64,000 nt of DNA from Dactylonectria macrodidyma. Lineage: Eukaryota > Ascomycota > Sordariomycetes > Hypocreales > Nectriaceae. Positions within the stretch are counted from its first letter, which is position 1. Each line of letters begins with the position of its first letter. The translations under genes and the position numbers were made by a program. This document shows positions 24,740 to 36,499 of the stretch, one piece after another. The notes beneath the pieces were generated by a model that was given only the letters and a program-made list of their open reading frames with translations, did not search any database and was not told the origin of the DNA. The stretch lies in assembly GCA_020744425.1 (NCBI GenBank), contig JAGMUV010000004.1, positions 3,410,001-3,474,000 on the forward strand, in the 5' to 3' direction.

Positions 24740-25974
24740 AATCTATATATTATAGCTCTTTAGGTTATTAAAGAAAGCATTATTAATAGTTATTATTTCT
24801 TTTTTTACTTCCTTTTAAGCTAATTCTTTTAATAAGACTTACTCTATTTTAATCTATAAGATTATATTTTTATTTAATAAAGCTTATAAGAATAGGTTCT
24901 TCTAAAGAATATAATAACTAAAGATTATTAATTAAATAAGCTTTTTATAATTAAGTGAATTAAACTTAGCCTTTATTATAAGTCTTAAGCTAAATAGATA
25001 AGATGCTTTTTATAGTTTAAAAAGTAAGCTTTAATTTTCTTTAATTCTTTTAGTTAGTATATATATAAGATAATTCTTATATACTAGTATTAATAAGAGT
25101 TTACTAAGCTATTATATAATATACTATATATATATTATATTATTTATTTAATTAAAGAGGGTTATTATAAGTTAGTTATATTATAAATAATTAAATTATA
25201 ATATAATAAGAATTATAAAATAATAATTAAATTATAATTTAGAATTATAATAAGCTTAGAATATAATAAACCCTTATAAGGCTTTTATTATATAATGATT
25301 TTGCCTTTTAATATCTAGCTTTTCTATTTAGCTTTTCTATTTAGCTTTATAGTTACTTAATGCATTTTAAAGAGTTAATTAAAATAGTAAGGCTTACACT
25401 CTAATATAATAAAAACTCTAGTTATTTTAAATTATTATTACTTTAGGCTTAGGTTTTAAGCCTTTATACTATTATTTATTATTAATTATTTTTATTATTA
25501 TTATTTAACCTCTAGCCTCTCTTTAAGTATGCGCTATTAAGGACTATAACTTTAATAAATTAATTATTATCTATAATCTTATAAATTTAAGTATTTAAAT
25601 CTTCTTTAATAGAATTTATTATAAATTATATAAAAAGTCTAATAAATATCCTTTTATTATCTTTTATATTAATAGTCTTTTTACTATTCTTATTTATAAA
25701 CTTAATAAAATACTATTAAACTTATTAATAAAAAGCATTCTTTTAATATACTTTATTAATACTCTTTTTATTAGTATTTTATATATTTAATTTAAAGCTC
25801 TTAATTATATTAATTACTAATTAATTCTAATTAATAATAATTTACTATTTATACTTATATCTTATTATAAATAAGTAAATTTATAATTAGATTTAATATA
25901 ATAATTAACTTTATATTAATATATATTAGAATTAATTAAGATATAAGTAAAAAGAATAAAGGATTTTAATATAC

Positions 25975-26167
25975 TATTATTAGCTAGATAAGATTAACTT
26001 AAGAAGTAATATTATTATATTATAAGAATACTATAATAAAGAGAAAAGAGAAAGTGAGTAAGTGTATAGATATATAGATATATTAATAGTCCTTATAGCT
26101 TGTATTATGCATTCTAGTTATATATTAACTCTACTCTGAGTCTAGCACTTTAGACATTCTTATTATA
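25975..26167 (-). repeat. LTR of retrotransposon I (5' LTR)
   Basis: 193 bp, colinear with 15386-15578, with scattered transition differences. TSD ATAAG follows at 26168-26172. Confidence 0.85.
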
Positions 26168-26321
26168 ATAAGTTAAAGAATTTAAAAAAAAAAGGTTTTA
26201 TAAAAGAAAAGGTATAAAAATCTATTTATAATTAAATTAATTAATTAAGTCTTTTATTTTAAAATAACTTAAGTAATATAAATATATAATTATATAAAAA
26301 TATAATAATATAAAAATAAAA
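26168..26321 (+). mobile_element. R2 fragment between retrotransposons I and II
   Basis: Continuation of the R copy left at 15385. It includes the terminal part up to AAAATAAAA, where retrotransposon II interrupts it with TSD TAAAA (26317-26321). It resumes at 44455. Confidence 0.75.
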
Positions 26322-26738
26322 TATTATAACCTATACTAACTAGGCCGCGACCTGGTTATATATACTAATAGCACTTCCACTTTTCATTCTAATTATATAT
26401 AGATTACTTAGAATACTAGATAATCTAAGTAATCTAGGATTATTAGAATTATTAGATAATTCTAATAATCTAACTTATATTATAATTATATAAATACTTA
26501 AGAAGTGTATATTTAGTATAAGTAACTCTTTAGCTATTAATATAATTTAATTACTTTAATCTATTCTAATTACTATATATTATTATATATTAACTATTAT
26601 TTAATATAATACTATAATTATTACTTAGTAAGTATAACTTAATCATTCTACTAATATAGACCCTAGTCTATCCTTTAAAAACCCTTTCTAAGCTACTCTA
26701 TACTCTATATAGCCTAGCTTAAGAATATAACCATTATA
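26322..26738 (+). repeat. 5' LTR of retrotransposon II
   Basis: 417 bp, starting TATTATAACCTATACTAACT and ending AACCATTATA. Equal in length to 44038-44454. It contains a self-complementary AT segment at about 26,395-26,470 built from repeats of GATAATCTAAGTAATCTAG type. Confidence 0.88.
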
Positions 26739-26825
26739 TATTAATAGCTCTTATTCAGACAGTTACTTTATATACTAAGTAATATCTAATGAACTATAAT
26801 AATACTTACTATACTTTCTAGTAGT

Positions 26826-27990
26826 ATGCTCTTATCTAAAGGAAAGGCCCTAATGCCCTCTAAGGATAGAGATAATAATGAATATATAGAAGCTTCTAAT
26901 AATAAGTATGAAGAGGAACTTAGGGAGTTCTATATAAAGAATGAGTGACTTTTTATAGGATTTGCTAAGCTCTTAGCTTTAGGAATGCGTATTAATATTA
27001 TATAAGAAGAAGAGTATTATTAGAATAAGAAGCACTTTAAGTAGTTATATATATAATTCTAAGCCTTATTAAGCAATCTTATCTTAAATATAATTATTAT
27101 AGCTATAGAATAAAAGATTATTAAACTTATTATTAAACTAATTTAAATTAAGAATAATTAAAAATAATATTTAATTTATAAAATATAAATAATTTATTAT
27201 TATAATATATATTTATAATATTAGAGAAATAATTAAGCTTAAACAGCTATTTAAATTTAATAGAAATTTAAAAAAGCTATAAGAATACTTTATTAGTCTT
27301 AAGTCTTACTATATATATTACTTATTACTATTTATAAATAACTTACTTAAAGTATAATATACTATAAAAAGATTAAAAAGTAAAGTAATTTAAAATTATA
27401 AGTTAATTCTAAAAGACTTTATAACCTAAGCCTTAAGTTAGTAAAAACCTAAGATAACTATAATATTTAATAGTTTTAATAGATATAAATAATTACTAAT
27501 TAATAACTATAATAAATAGAATAAGAAATATAATATACTTAATACTATTAAAAAACTTAAATAAATAAAAGTAATATTTAAATACTTTTTAGAATTCTAA
27601 TATATTATAATAAAACTAAATTAGTTAAATAAAAACCTTATTAATGAGTTTTATTAGAACCTAAAGGATAATATTAAAGATAAACTTATTAAGAATATAG
27701 ACTTACTTATAGATTTTACTTAGTATACTAAACTTATTATTATAATTAATAACTAATTATTTAAATAATAAATAGAAAAACGGAATATTAATAATAATAA
27801 TAATAATTAGAAAAGGAAGACTTATACTAAGGGAAATTATAAACTTTTAATACTTTTTATAATACTATAATAAAGCCTATAGAACTTAGTATAATATAGT
27901 AATAGTAAGGAAAAAAGATATTTAAATATTATAATTATAATAAACTAGAATACCTTTTATATAACTATAAGAAACCTAAGAAAGAAAAGA
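26826..27990 (+). pseudogene. gag remnant of retrotransposon II
   Basis: Starts at an ATG with MLLSKGKALMPSKDRDNNEY, shared with element III. It ends after a zinc knuckle at 27927-27968 in which all three Cys and the His are now Tyr codons (Tyr-x2-Tyr-x4-Tyr-x4-Tyr). Each change is a single C-to-T or G-to-A. Many stops in between. Confidence 0.75.
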
Positions 27991-30188
27991 AACTATTTAA
28001 GCCTATTACTATACTTACTTATAGTATTAATTCAGTTAAGAAAGGAAATGATCTTCTTACTTAATCTATTAATATAGCTTAAAGTGGATTTAATAGTTAC
28101 TTTAAAGAATATAATTATAATTTTATAAATATATAAGATTAGATAAAAGAACTAAAATATAAAGACATTTCTTAAGGAAGGCTAATTAAAAGAACCAGAC
28201 CTAAAACTAAATAATTATAGGAAGATAATTGCGAAAAGAAATAAAGTAAATAAAGCTAATGAATAGAAAGAGAAAAAGATAACCTTAAAGTATGCGAATA
28301 ATGACTGTAAATAAAATGAGAAGTAGTATACTAATATAAAATAGAAAAGAAAAGAGAATAGGAAGAAAGAACCTAAGAAGTAATAACTAAGAAGTAAAAA
28401 CCAATTTCTATAGGCTAAGTTCTAGATTATCTAATTATTATACTCTAATTCAAAGGAGTGTATACTATTACTATAGTCTAATAACTTAAAGAAGACTTAA
28501 TATAAATAGAAGATTTTAATAATTATAAAATCCTAAATTAATAACTTAATTATATATAGACTAATAAAAATAGACTATAAAGATAGACTATTATACTAAA
28601 CTGTAGTATAATGCGTAATTATATTATATAATAACTTACTTTCTAACTATAGGTTAGTATAAGATAAGATATATACTAAGCTAAAAAAGCTAGGTATAAT
28701 ATTAAAAATAAAGATATCTTTATATTAGTAAATAAATACCTAGAGTTAGATAATAAAATCTAAAGTATTATTCTAAGAGAATAAAATATATTAATATATA
28801 TAATAAAAGATATTTAAATTAAGCAATTTACTAAAGAATAATAAGATCTTATAGAAGAAGTAAATATTTATATCTAAGCCTTATATTAATAAAGCAAAAA
28901 GAATCTATAAAACTTAAAAAAATAAAAATTATAAAAAGATAAACCCTATATATATTAAATATATCAAAAATATAATAAAATCTTATAAGTATTATATATA
29001 TATTATAAATATATTATATACTTTAGAAATAAGCTATAATAAGACTACTTCTTAGTTTAAATAAATAGATAATCTATTATAACCCTTTATAAGAAGGAAA
29101 ATATAAAAGATTACTATATATAAAAATAGTATAAATACTTTAGTATTATTTAATTAATAAAGTATAATATAAATTACTTAATTAATTATTAAAGGCTTAA
29201 TATAAAACTTATAAACTATTAATAACCTAAGTATTAAATATATATATATAATAAAATTAATATATAATATAAATATAATTAAAGATAGATATTCTAACCT
29301 TTATAAAATAAAATAATAAAGAGTATAAAAAACTCTTAATACTATTTATAATAGAATAATAAATAAATATAGAGCTAAAGAAAGCAGAACCCTTTAAAAT
29401 AAGAGCTCTATATATAACTAAAAGTATATAATTAATAAAACAGTACTTAGAAATATAAGTATAAATTAAAAGAAACTAATTACTTACTTTAATAAATAAT
29501 AATATAGAATTTAATTATATTTACTCTATAATAATAAATATATTAAAATTCTTATAAAAAGATAAAGTAAATTTATATAAAGTATATAATCTTAAAAAAA
29601 CTCTTTTTAATTATAATAATAAAAGAATAATTAAAGAGCTTAATTATCTTAAGGTTTTTATAAAAAGATAAAATAAAGGAATCTTATTTAATATAATACT
29701 TATTATATATTATACTTTAGTCTTAAAGTACTTATAATTAAAATAAATTAACCTAATAATAAACTAGAAGACTGGTTAAATAAACTTTAATAATATTAAT
29801 AATTACTCTTTTTAAGAATTAGATTTAAATAATAATATAAGATCTTAAACTTTAATTAATAATAATATTAGTAAAGTATTAATAAAAGAAATAATAAAAA
29901 CTTTCTTATTTTAAAGTATAAAAAATAAATATTATAAAGCTTAATAAAGTAAAATATACTATATTATTACTTTTATATAAAGCTAATTAATAAAACTTAA
30001 TAAAGACCTTATAGAAATAAAGAAATAATAAAAAGTAAATAAAAGGCTAAAGAATATACTATTTACTTACTATATTTATAAAAAACTATTTACTAAAGAG
30101 TTAGAAATAGGTTTACTTAAATATAATAAATAGGATTATAAAATAGTATTAAAAGATAGAATCTTACTTAAGTTCTTTAAACTCTATA

Positions 30189-32048
30189 ATGTATATATTA
30201 CCTATGCATTATATCTAACTATACGTTATACTTTTCCTTTTTATATCTAACTTTTTACTTTATTAAGTAAATCTTAATTACTAAATATATTATAATTAAA
30301 TACTAAGGTAAAGACCCTTCTTACTCTTTAAGCCCTTTAAAATAACCTAAAATTAAGTATCTAACATACTATAAGTATATATAAGGTTAATAAGCATAGG
30401 CTATATTACTAATAGAAGGGCATTTAATCTTAATGCAATTAGATTAACTCATTATATTAGCTATCTGATCTAGAGGAATAGATTATTATTTAGTTCATTT
30501 TTAATCTAGATTCGTGAGGATTTCCTCTATAACTGCATAGTATTAAAGAAATGGCTAATTAATTGCTTACTAACTATAATGCATTACTTATTAGTAAGTA
30601 CTAGGCTTCTAACTTTATTAAGTAATAACTAGACCTTAAGATGCGTTTTTTTTATAAATATAATTATTAGAAGGCTAAATATAATGATCTAACTATTATT
30701 TATAATTAGTTTAAGCTTATAGAGAATATAATTATAAAATATAGTATTGCTCTTATTAATATTTATAATTTTAATAAGACTAGCTTTATAATAGGCATTA
30801 TTATAAGTAGAATAGTTATTATAAGTATAGAAAGGTATAGAAAGGTAAAATTAGTATAGCCTAAAAACTGAGAATAGGTTATAGTTATTTAGGCGATTAA
30901 TACTAAAGGCTAGGCGATTGCGCTATTTATTATAATTATAGGCTAATATTACCTCACTAGCTAGTATTAAGAAAGCAACCTCCTAGGAGATTAAGCTATT
31001 ATAATGACTTAAAATAGATAGACTGATAATAAGACAGGTCTTAAGTAGCTTAAGTACTTTAATTAGTATACTAAGGCCTAATTAACTAATTACTATTATC
31101 TTCTTATCCTTAATAAGTATAAGAACTATTACTTAACTAACTTTAAAGTATATTATAAAGAAAATAATATTATTATACTTTATATACTTTCTTATTTATC
31201 TTATTTACTTTAACCTTTTAATATTAAGTATTTTAAGCTACTTAAAAAAGCATATAGTTAAGAAATTAAGTAATTAATTAAATGCTTAATAACCTATATT
31301 TCTAAGACTGAGTTCTTCCTAGCCTTTTATACTACTTATAAAGCCACTATAATAAGGAGTAATATTAAAGGAGGTTTTTAAAAAACCAGACTTATTCTCT
31401 TAAACTTAGAAAATATTATATTAAAGCTTAATATATAACTATAGACTCTAATACTAGCTATAGAGGAGGTCAGCCTTCCTAACCCTTAGGTCTTAAAGAC
31501 CCTAAAGATAGTGCTTAAGGCCAGTTCGTAGTCTGAATACTTTAAAAGATAAGTAAGAAAGCATTAGAATAGCTTTCTAGTATCTATCCTTAAGGCGCTT
31601 AAGTCATTTTCTAAAAGAATAAAAGTAATAATGCATTAAATAGTATTATTAAAGTCTAAGAACTAGATCTTTTAATAAGTAAATAAGACTCTTAATAAGC
31701 AGTATAAAGCAAAAAGAACCTGCTTATAGAATAAAGAGAAGATAACTATAGAGGAGGGAAGGGAAGCAATTAATCAAATAGATATTAATATGTAAGTACA
31801 GGCTGAATCGTCAAAAAGTAGTAACTAAGGAAGGTCAGCGCGACCGAAGGAAAGGCACTATAGAACTTATAGAAAGACTGGCTATAATATAAGGACTTAT
31901 CAAATTACTATTAAGGTGTCTAGAGAAGAGCATAGTGATTAGTTTAAACTGATTAAATATTATATTATATTTTTATTAAAGTTCTTATATTAAAGGCTAG
32001 GAAAAGTGTAATGCATAGTTAAATATAACGCATGAGTAATATATATAT
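30189..32048 (+). mobile_element. Fot1/pogo-like DNA transposon copy C, 1,860 bp
   Basis: Inverted ends of about 50 bp, starting ATGTATATATTACC on the left and the reverse complement of ATATATATTACTC on the right, between TA dinucleotides (30187-30188, 32049-32050). Element III supplies the empty site at about 38,330 (CTTTATAACTTTAATAAT). It is inserted in pol of retrotransposon II. The ends differ from copies A and B, so it is a related but separate family. It is much less mutated than its host. Confidence 0.9.
30440..31720 (+). pseudogene. Fot1/pogo-type DDE transposase (inactivated)
   Basis: The plus strand reads through most of a DDE_1-type transposase. The region of the first catalytic residue (about 30,760-30,790) reads YNFNKTSF, where the family has Asp after Phe. 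The second (about 31,110-31,140) reads LLILNKYKNYY, again with Asn for Asp. A Leu-rich stretch LYILSYLSYLL follows. Both catalytic Asp have become Asn by G-to-A, and TAA and TAG stops interrupt the frame, so no active protein is possible. A C-terminal basic region extends to about 31,720. Confidence 0.85.
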
Positions 32049-34429
32049 TAATCTTAATAATATATAACTATAAATATTAAAAGAATACTTTAAAGATATA
32101 TTAAAAAAGGAATATATTAAAATCTTAAAATCCTCTATAGGATACTTAGTTATATTTATTCTAAAAAAGAATAGAAAACTCTAATTAATTATAAATTATT
32201 AATAACTAAATAATATAATACTAAAAGATTAAATACTATTACTTTTAATTACTAAACTAAAAGACTGCTTTTATAATAAGAAATAGTTTATAGTACTTAA
32301 CTTAAAGAATGCTTATAGTTTAGTTTATATAAAACTTAGAAATAAATAAAAAACTATATTTAGGATTAAATTCAAATTATTTAAATACTTAATAATGCTC
32401 TTTAGACTTATAAATATATTAATAATATTCTAATAAATGATTACTAATATTCTAAGAGAATATCTTAATATTTTTATTATATATTACTTTAATAATATTT
32501 TAATTTTCTTAAAAATAGAAAAAGAATATATAAAATATATATATATAATTCTATAGAAATTATAAGATATAAAACTATTTATAGAACTAATAAAAAGCAA
32601 ATTCTATATATAAAAAGTGGATTTCTTTAGATATACTATTTAACTAAATAAGATCTAAATAAATAAAAAGAAAATTAAAGCTATTAAGGATTAGCTAAAA
32701 CTAGATAAAAGTATTAAAAAAGTATAGAGCTTCTTAGGGTTTATTAATTATTATAAAAGGTTTATTTATAAATTTAGTAAAATCATAAAACCCTTAATAG
32801 AACTTATAAAGAAAGATATAAACTTTAGATAGAATACTAAAGCTTAGAAAGCCTTTAATAACTTAAAACAAACTATCCTTAGTAAACCCGTTTTAATAAC
32901 CTTTAACTTAAGATAACTAATTAAATTAAAGACTAATATTTCTAATTTTGCCTTAAGAGCCTAAATTAAATAATAAGATAATAAAGGAAATCTATACTTA
33001 ATTATATTCTACTTATATATACTAAAAGGAGCTAAACTTAATTATTCTATTTATAATAAAGAATTCTTAATAATAGTTAATTCTTTTAAAGAGTTCTAAT
33101 ACTACCTTTTAAAAAGTGAATATTAAGTTACTATATATATAGACTATAAGAATATATTATACTTTATAATTATATAAGAACTTAGTAGAAAATAACTTTA
33201 TTATATAGAATATTTATTAGAATTTAATTATATTATTATTTATAAGAAAGGCTTAGAAAATAGAAGAGCTAATATTATAAGTTAATAATCTGACTTTAAA
33301 GTTAATATATTAAAAGCTAATAAGTAAATATTAGCTTATATTTCTAAAGGATATTTTAAATAAAAATATATTATAGTTATAAGTAAGTTATAACTGCTTA
33401 ATGACTTACTAAAGTAATTATAGAAGCTAGAATAGAGTTTTAAATAATAGATATATAATGAATACCTAGCCTTAAGGAAATTACTATAATAAGAAAGAAA
33501 AGTAGCCTTAACTAGATCCTAAGGACCTTGAGTAATTACTTACTTCTATTAGAGTAATTATTATAAGAACTCTTAGACCTTAGTTAAAAAGCTTTACTAA
33601 TACTTTTATAATAACTTTATAAAAGTATATATTACTTATATAAAATAATATAACTAATGCTTATAAGACCTTATTAAATAATATATAAGAGAATATTAGA
33701 AGATAATTAATTATTAAGATTATAAACCTAATAAAATATAAAAAAACTTAAATAGGCTAATAAGCTTAATAAAATAGTATAAATTATAGTAATAATATCT
33801 TAAAAAACACTTTATAAATAGATAAAAAAATATAATTAGATATATAAAATAAATAGAATAATAAGAGTACTTTACTTAATTCTTAAATTATAACTTAAAC
33901 TATAGAGATTATAAGTCCCTTTAGAACTATAAGAGCATTTAGTATAGAATATCTATAATCACTCTTTATATAGATACTTAAGAATTAATAAGACTATTAA
34001 ATAAGTTAAAATAATATATACATTCTTTAATATAAAAAGAATAATTATAGAAATTATTAAATCTTATAAATTATATAATAAAACTAAAGTATAATACTAT
34101 AAACTATATAAAGAATTATAATCCTTACTAGTTACTAAGTAATTATAAGACTTTATTATAATAGATTTTATTATAAAACTACCCTTATTAAAAGATCCTA
34201 TAAGTAGTACCTTTATAATAGCATTCTTATTATTATAAACAGATTTATAAAATTTTCCTATTTTATATTATACTAAGAGTTAATAAATACTAAGTAGTTC
34301 GCTTACTTATTCTTATAAAATATTATTAGTATATATAGCCTATTAATAAAGATCCTAAGTAATAGAAGATTACTATTTATATTTAAGTTTTAATAAGCCT
34401 TAATAGCCTAATTAAGATTAAATTACTAA

Positions 34430-34866
34430 TGTTATAACTCATGCAATAATAGACGCTTAGTATTACATGGCCCCTATAAATTTCTTACTAATTATAAACA
34501 ATTACTATAAACTATAAAATAATTATTATAATCACTCTTATAATTATTATAATTACTTTTATAATTACTATAATCGCCTTTATAATATAGGTAATCAGAC
34601 CTCATACTATATAGTATATAAACTTAAGGAACTGGCTATTATTAAGACACTAGCTCCTTAGCTATTAATATAACTTAATTACTTTAATTTACTCTAATTA
34701 TTATATATTATTATATATTAACTATTATTTAATATAATATTATAACTATTATTTAATAAATATAATTTAACTATTTTACTAATATAAACCTTAGTCTATC
34801 CCTTAAGAACCCTTTTTAAGTTACTTTATACTATATATAGCCTAGCTTAAGAATATAACTATTATA
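34430..34866 (+). repeat. 5' LTR of retrotransposon III
   Basis: 437 bp, starting TGTTATAACTCATGC and ending AACTATTATA. Matches 42145-42581. The right part, from about 34,655, is shared with the LTR of II. Confidence 0.9.
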
Positions 34867-34953
34867 TATTAATAGCTCTTATTTAAATAGTTATCTTATA
34901 TACTAAGTAATATCTAATAGACTATAATAATACTTATTATACTTTCTAATAGT

Positions 34954-36140
34954 ATGCTTTTATCTAAAGGAAAGGCCCTAGCGCTCCCTAAGGATAGAGA
35001 TAGTAATAAACGTATAAAAGCCTTTAATAATAAGTATGAAGAGGAACTTAGAGAGCTTTATATAGAGAATGAGCGACTCTCTATAGAACTTACTAAGCTT
35101 TTAGCTTTAAGAATGCATACTAATACTATATAAAAAGAAGAGTAGTACTAAAATGAAGAGCACTTTAAATAATTATATATATAATTCTAAGGTTTATTAA
35201 ATAATCTTACTATAAATATGATTATTATAGTTATAGAATGAAAGATTATTAAACTTACTATTAAACTAATTTAAACTAAGAATAACTAAGAATAATAAGT
35301 AGCTTAACTTATAAGATATAAATAGCTTACTATAATAATATATATTTATAATATTAAAAAAACTATTAAATTTAAATAATTACTAAAGTTTAATAGAAAC
35401 CTTAAGAAGCTATAAGAATACTTTACTAGTCTTAAGTCTTACTATATATACTATTTATTACTATTTATAAATAACTTACTTAAAGTATAATATACTATAA
35501 AAAGGCTAGAAAGTAAGGTAGCTTAGAACTATAAGTTAATTTTAAAAGACTTTATAATCTAAGCCTTAAGTTAGTAAAAGCTAGAAATAATTATAATATT
35601 TAATAGTTTTAATAAATATAAATAATTACTAATTAATAATTATAGTAAATAGGATAAAAAATATAATATACTTAATACTATTAGGAAACTTAAGTAAATA
35701 AAGGCAGTATTTAAATACCTTTTAGAGTTCTAATATATTATAGTAAAACTTAATTAATTAAATGAAAACCTTATTAATAAGTTTTATTAGAATCTAAAGG
35801 ATAATATTAAAGATAAACTTATTAAGAATATAGATCTACTTATAGACTTTATTTAGTATACTAAACTTACTATTATAATTAATAACTGACTATTCGAATA
35901 ATAAATAGAAAAACGAAATATTAGAAATAATAATAATAATAGTTAGAAAAGGAAGAATTATATTAACTAAAGAAAACTATAAACTTCTAACACTTCTTAT
36001 AATACTATAATAAGACCTATAGAACTTAGAGTAATATAATAATAACTCTAATAAGGAAAGAAAACATTTAATTATTATAATTATAATAAGCTAGAATACT
36101 TTTTATATAATTATAAAAAACTTAGAAAGGAAAAGAAACC
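34954..36140 (+). pseudogene. gag remnant of retrotransposon III
   Basis: Begins MLLSKGKALALPKDRDSNKR and stays open for nearly 60 codons, the longest clean gag start in the window. The zinc knuckle at 36073-36114 has Tyr at all four ligand positions. The remainder carries RIP-type stops. Confidence 0.78.
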
Positions 36141-36499
36141 ATTTAAGCCTATTACTATACCTACTTATAGTATTAATTTAATTAAGAAAAGAGATAACCT
36201 CCTAACCTAATTAATTAATATAACCTAAAGCGGCTTTAATAGTAGCTTTAATAGATATAATTATAAAGTAGTAAATATATAAGATTAAATAGATGAATTA
36301 AAATATAAAGACTTTCCTTAGGGAAGACTAATTAGAAAGACCAGACCTAAGAGTAAATAATTATAAGAAGCTAATTATAAAAAGAAGCGTAATAAATAGA
36401 GTTAATAAATAGAAAGAGAAAAAGACGACCTAGAAGTATATAAGCAATAGTTATAAATAAAATAAGAAGTAGTATACTAATATAAAGTAAAAAAGAAAA

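Larger units (their letters stand above)
23315..25556 (-). mobile_element. R element copy (R2 type) split by an R1 copy
   Basis: Begins CACTATTAAAACCGCTATTC and ends GACTATAACTTTAAT. TSD AAATTAACTATT / AAATTAATTATT (23303-23314, 25557-25568) differs by one C/T. Removing the nested R1 copy and its extra TSD leaves about 1,112 bp. Its core (23,480-23,621 and 24,752-25,140) is the R2 core. It is inserted in retrotransposon I. Confidence 0.85.
15386..26167 (-). mobile_element. Ty3/gypsy LTR retrotransposon I (decayed, with nested insertions)
   Basis: Two LTRs of equal length (193 bp) and a 5-bp TSD ATAAG (15381-15385, 26168-26172) delimit it. The polypurine tract next to the 15386 LTR reads AAAAAGGGGAGT on the minus strand, and a decayed gag zinc knuckle (22184-22225) and reverse transcriptase (about 20,480) also lie on the minus strand. 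It holds M4, Fot1-like copy B, and an R1-in-R2 pair. Without these it is about 6.3 kb, normal for the family. Confidence 0.85.
28400..34424 (+). pseudogene. pol remnant of retrotransposon II, upstream part
   Basis: From about 28,400 the frame follows a Ty3/gypsy pol. Fot1-like copy C splits it at 30188/32049. The reverse transcriptase active site near 32,475-32,515 reads YYFNNILIF, with two Asn in place of the Asp pair. An RNase H-like region follows at about 32,930-33,300 (motif NKEFLIIVNSFKEF). Integrase begins at about 34,130 and is cut by element III at 34424. The last part continues at 42587. Stops at Gln and Trp codons are frequent. Confidence 0.75.

Noticed and set aside
766..25556. 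R elements as solo LTRs
   Set aside because: Their duplications are about 12 bp rather than 4-6 bp, the ends are not TG...CA, and they contain a long decayed reading frame.
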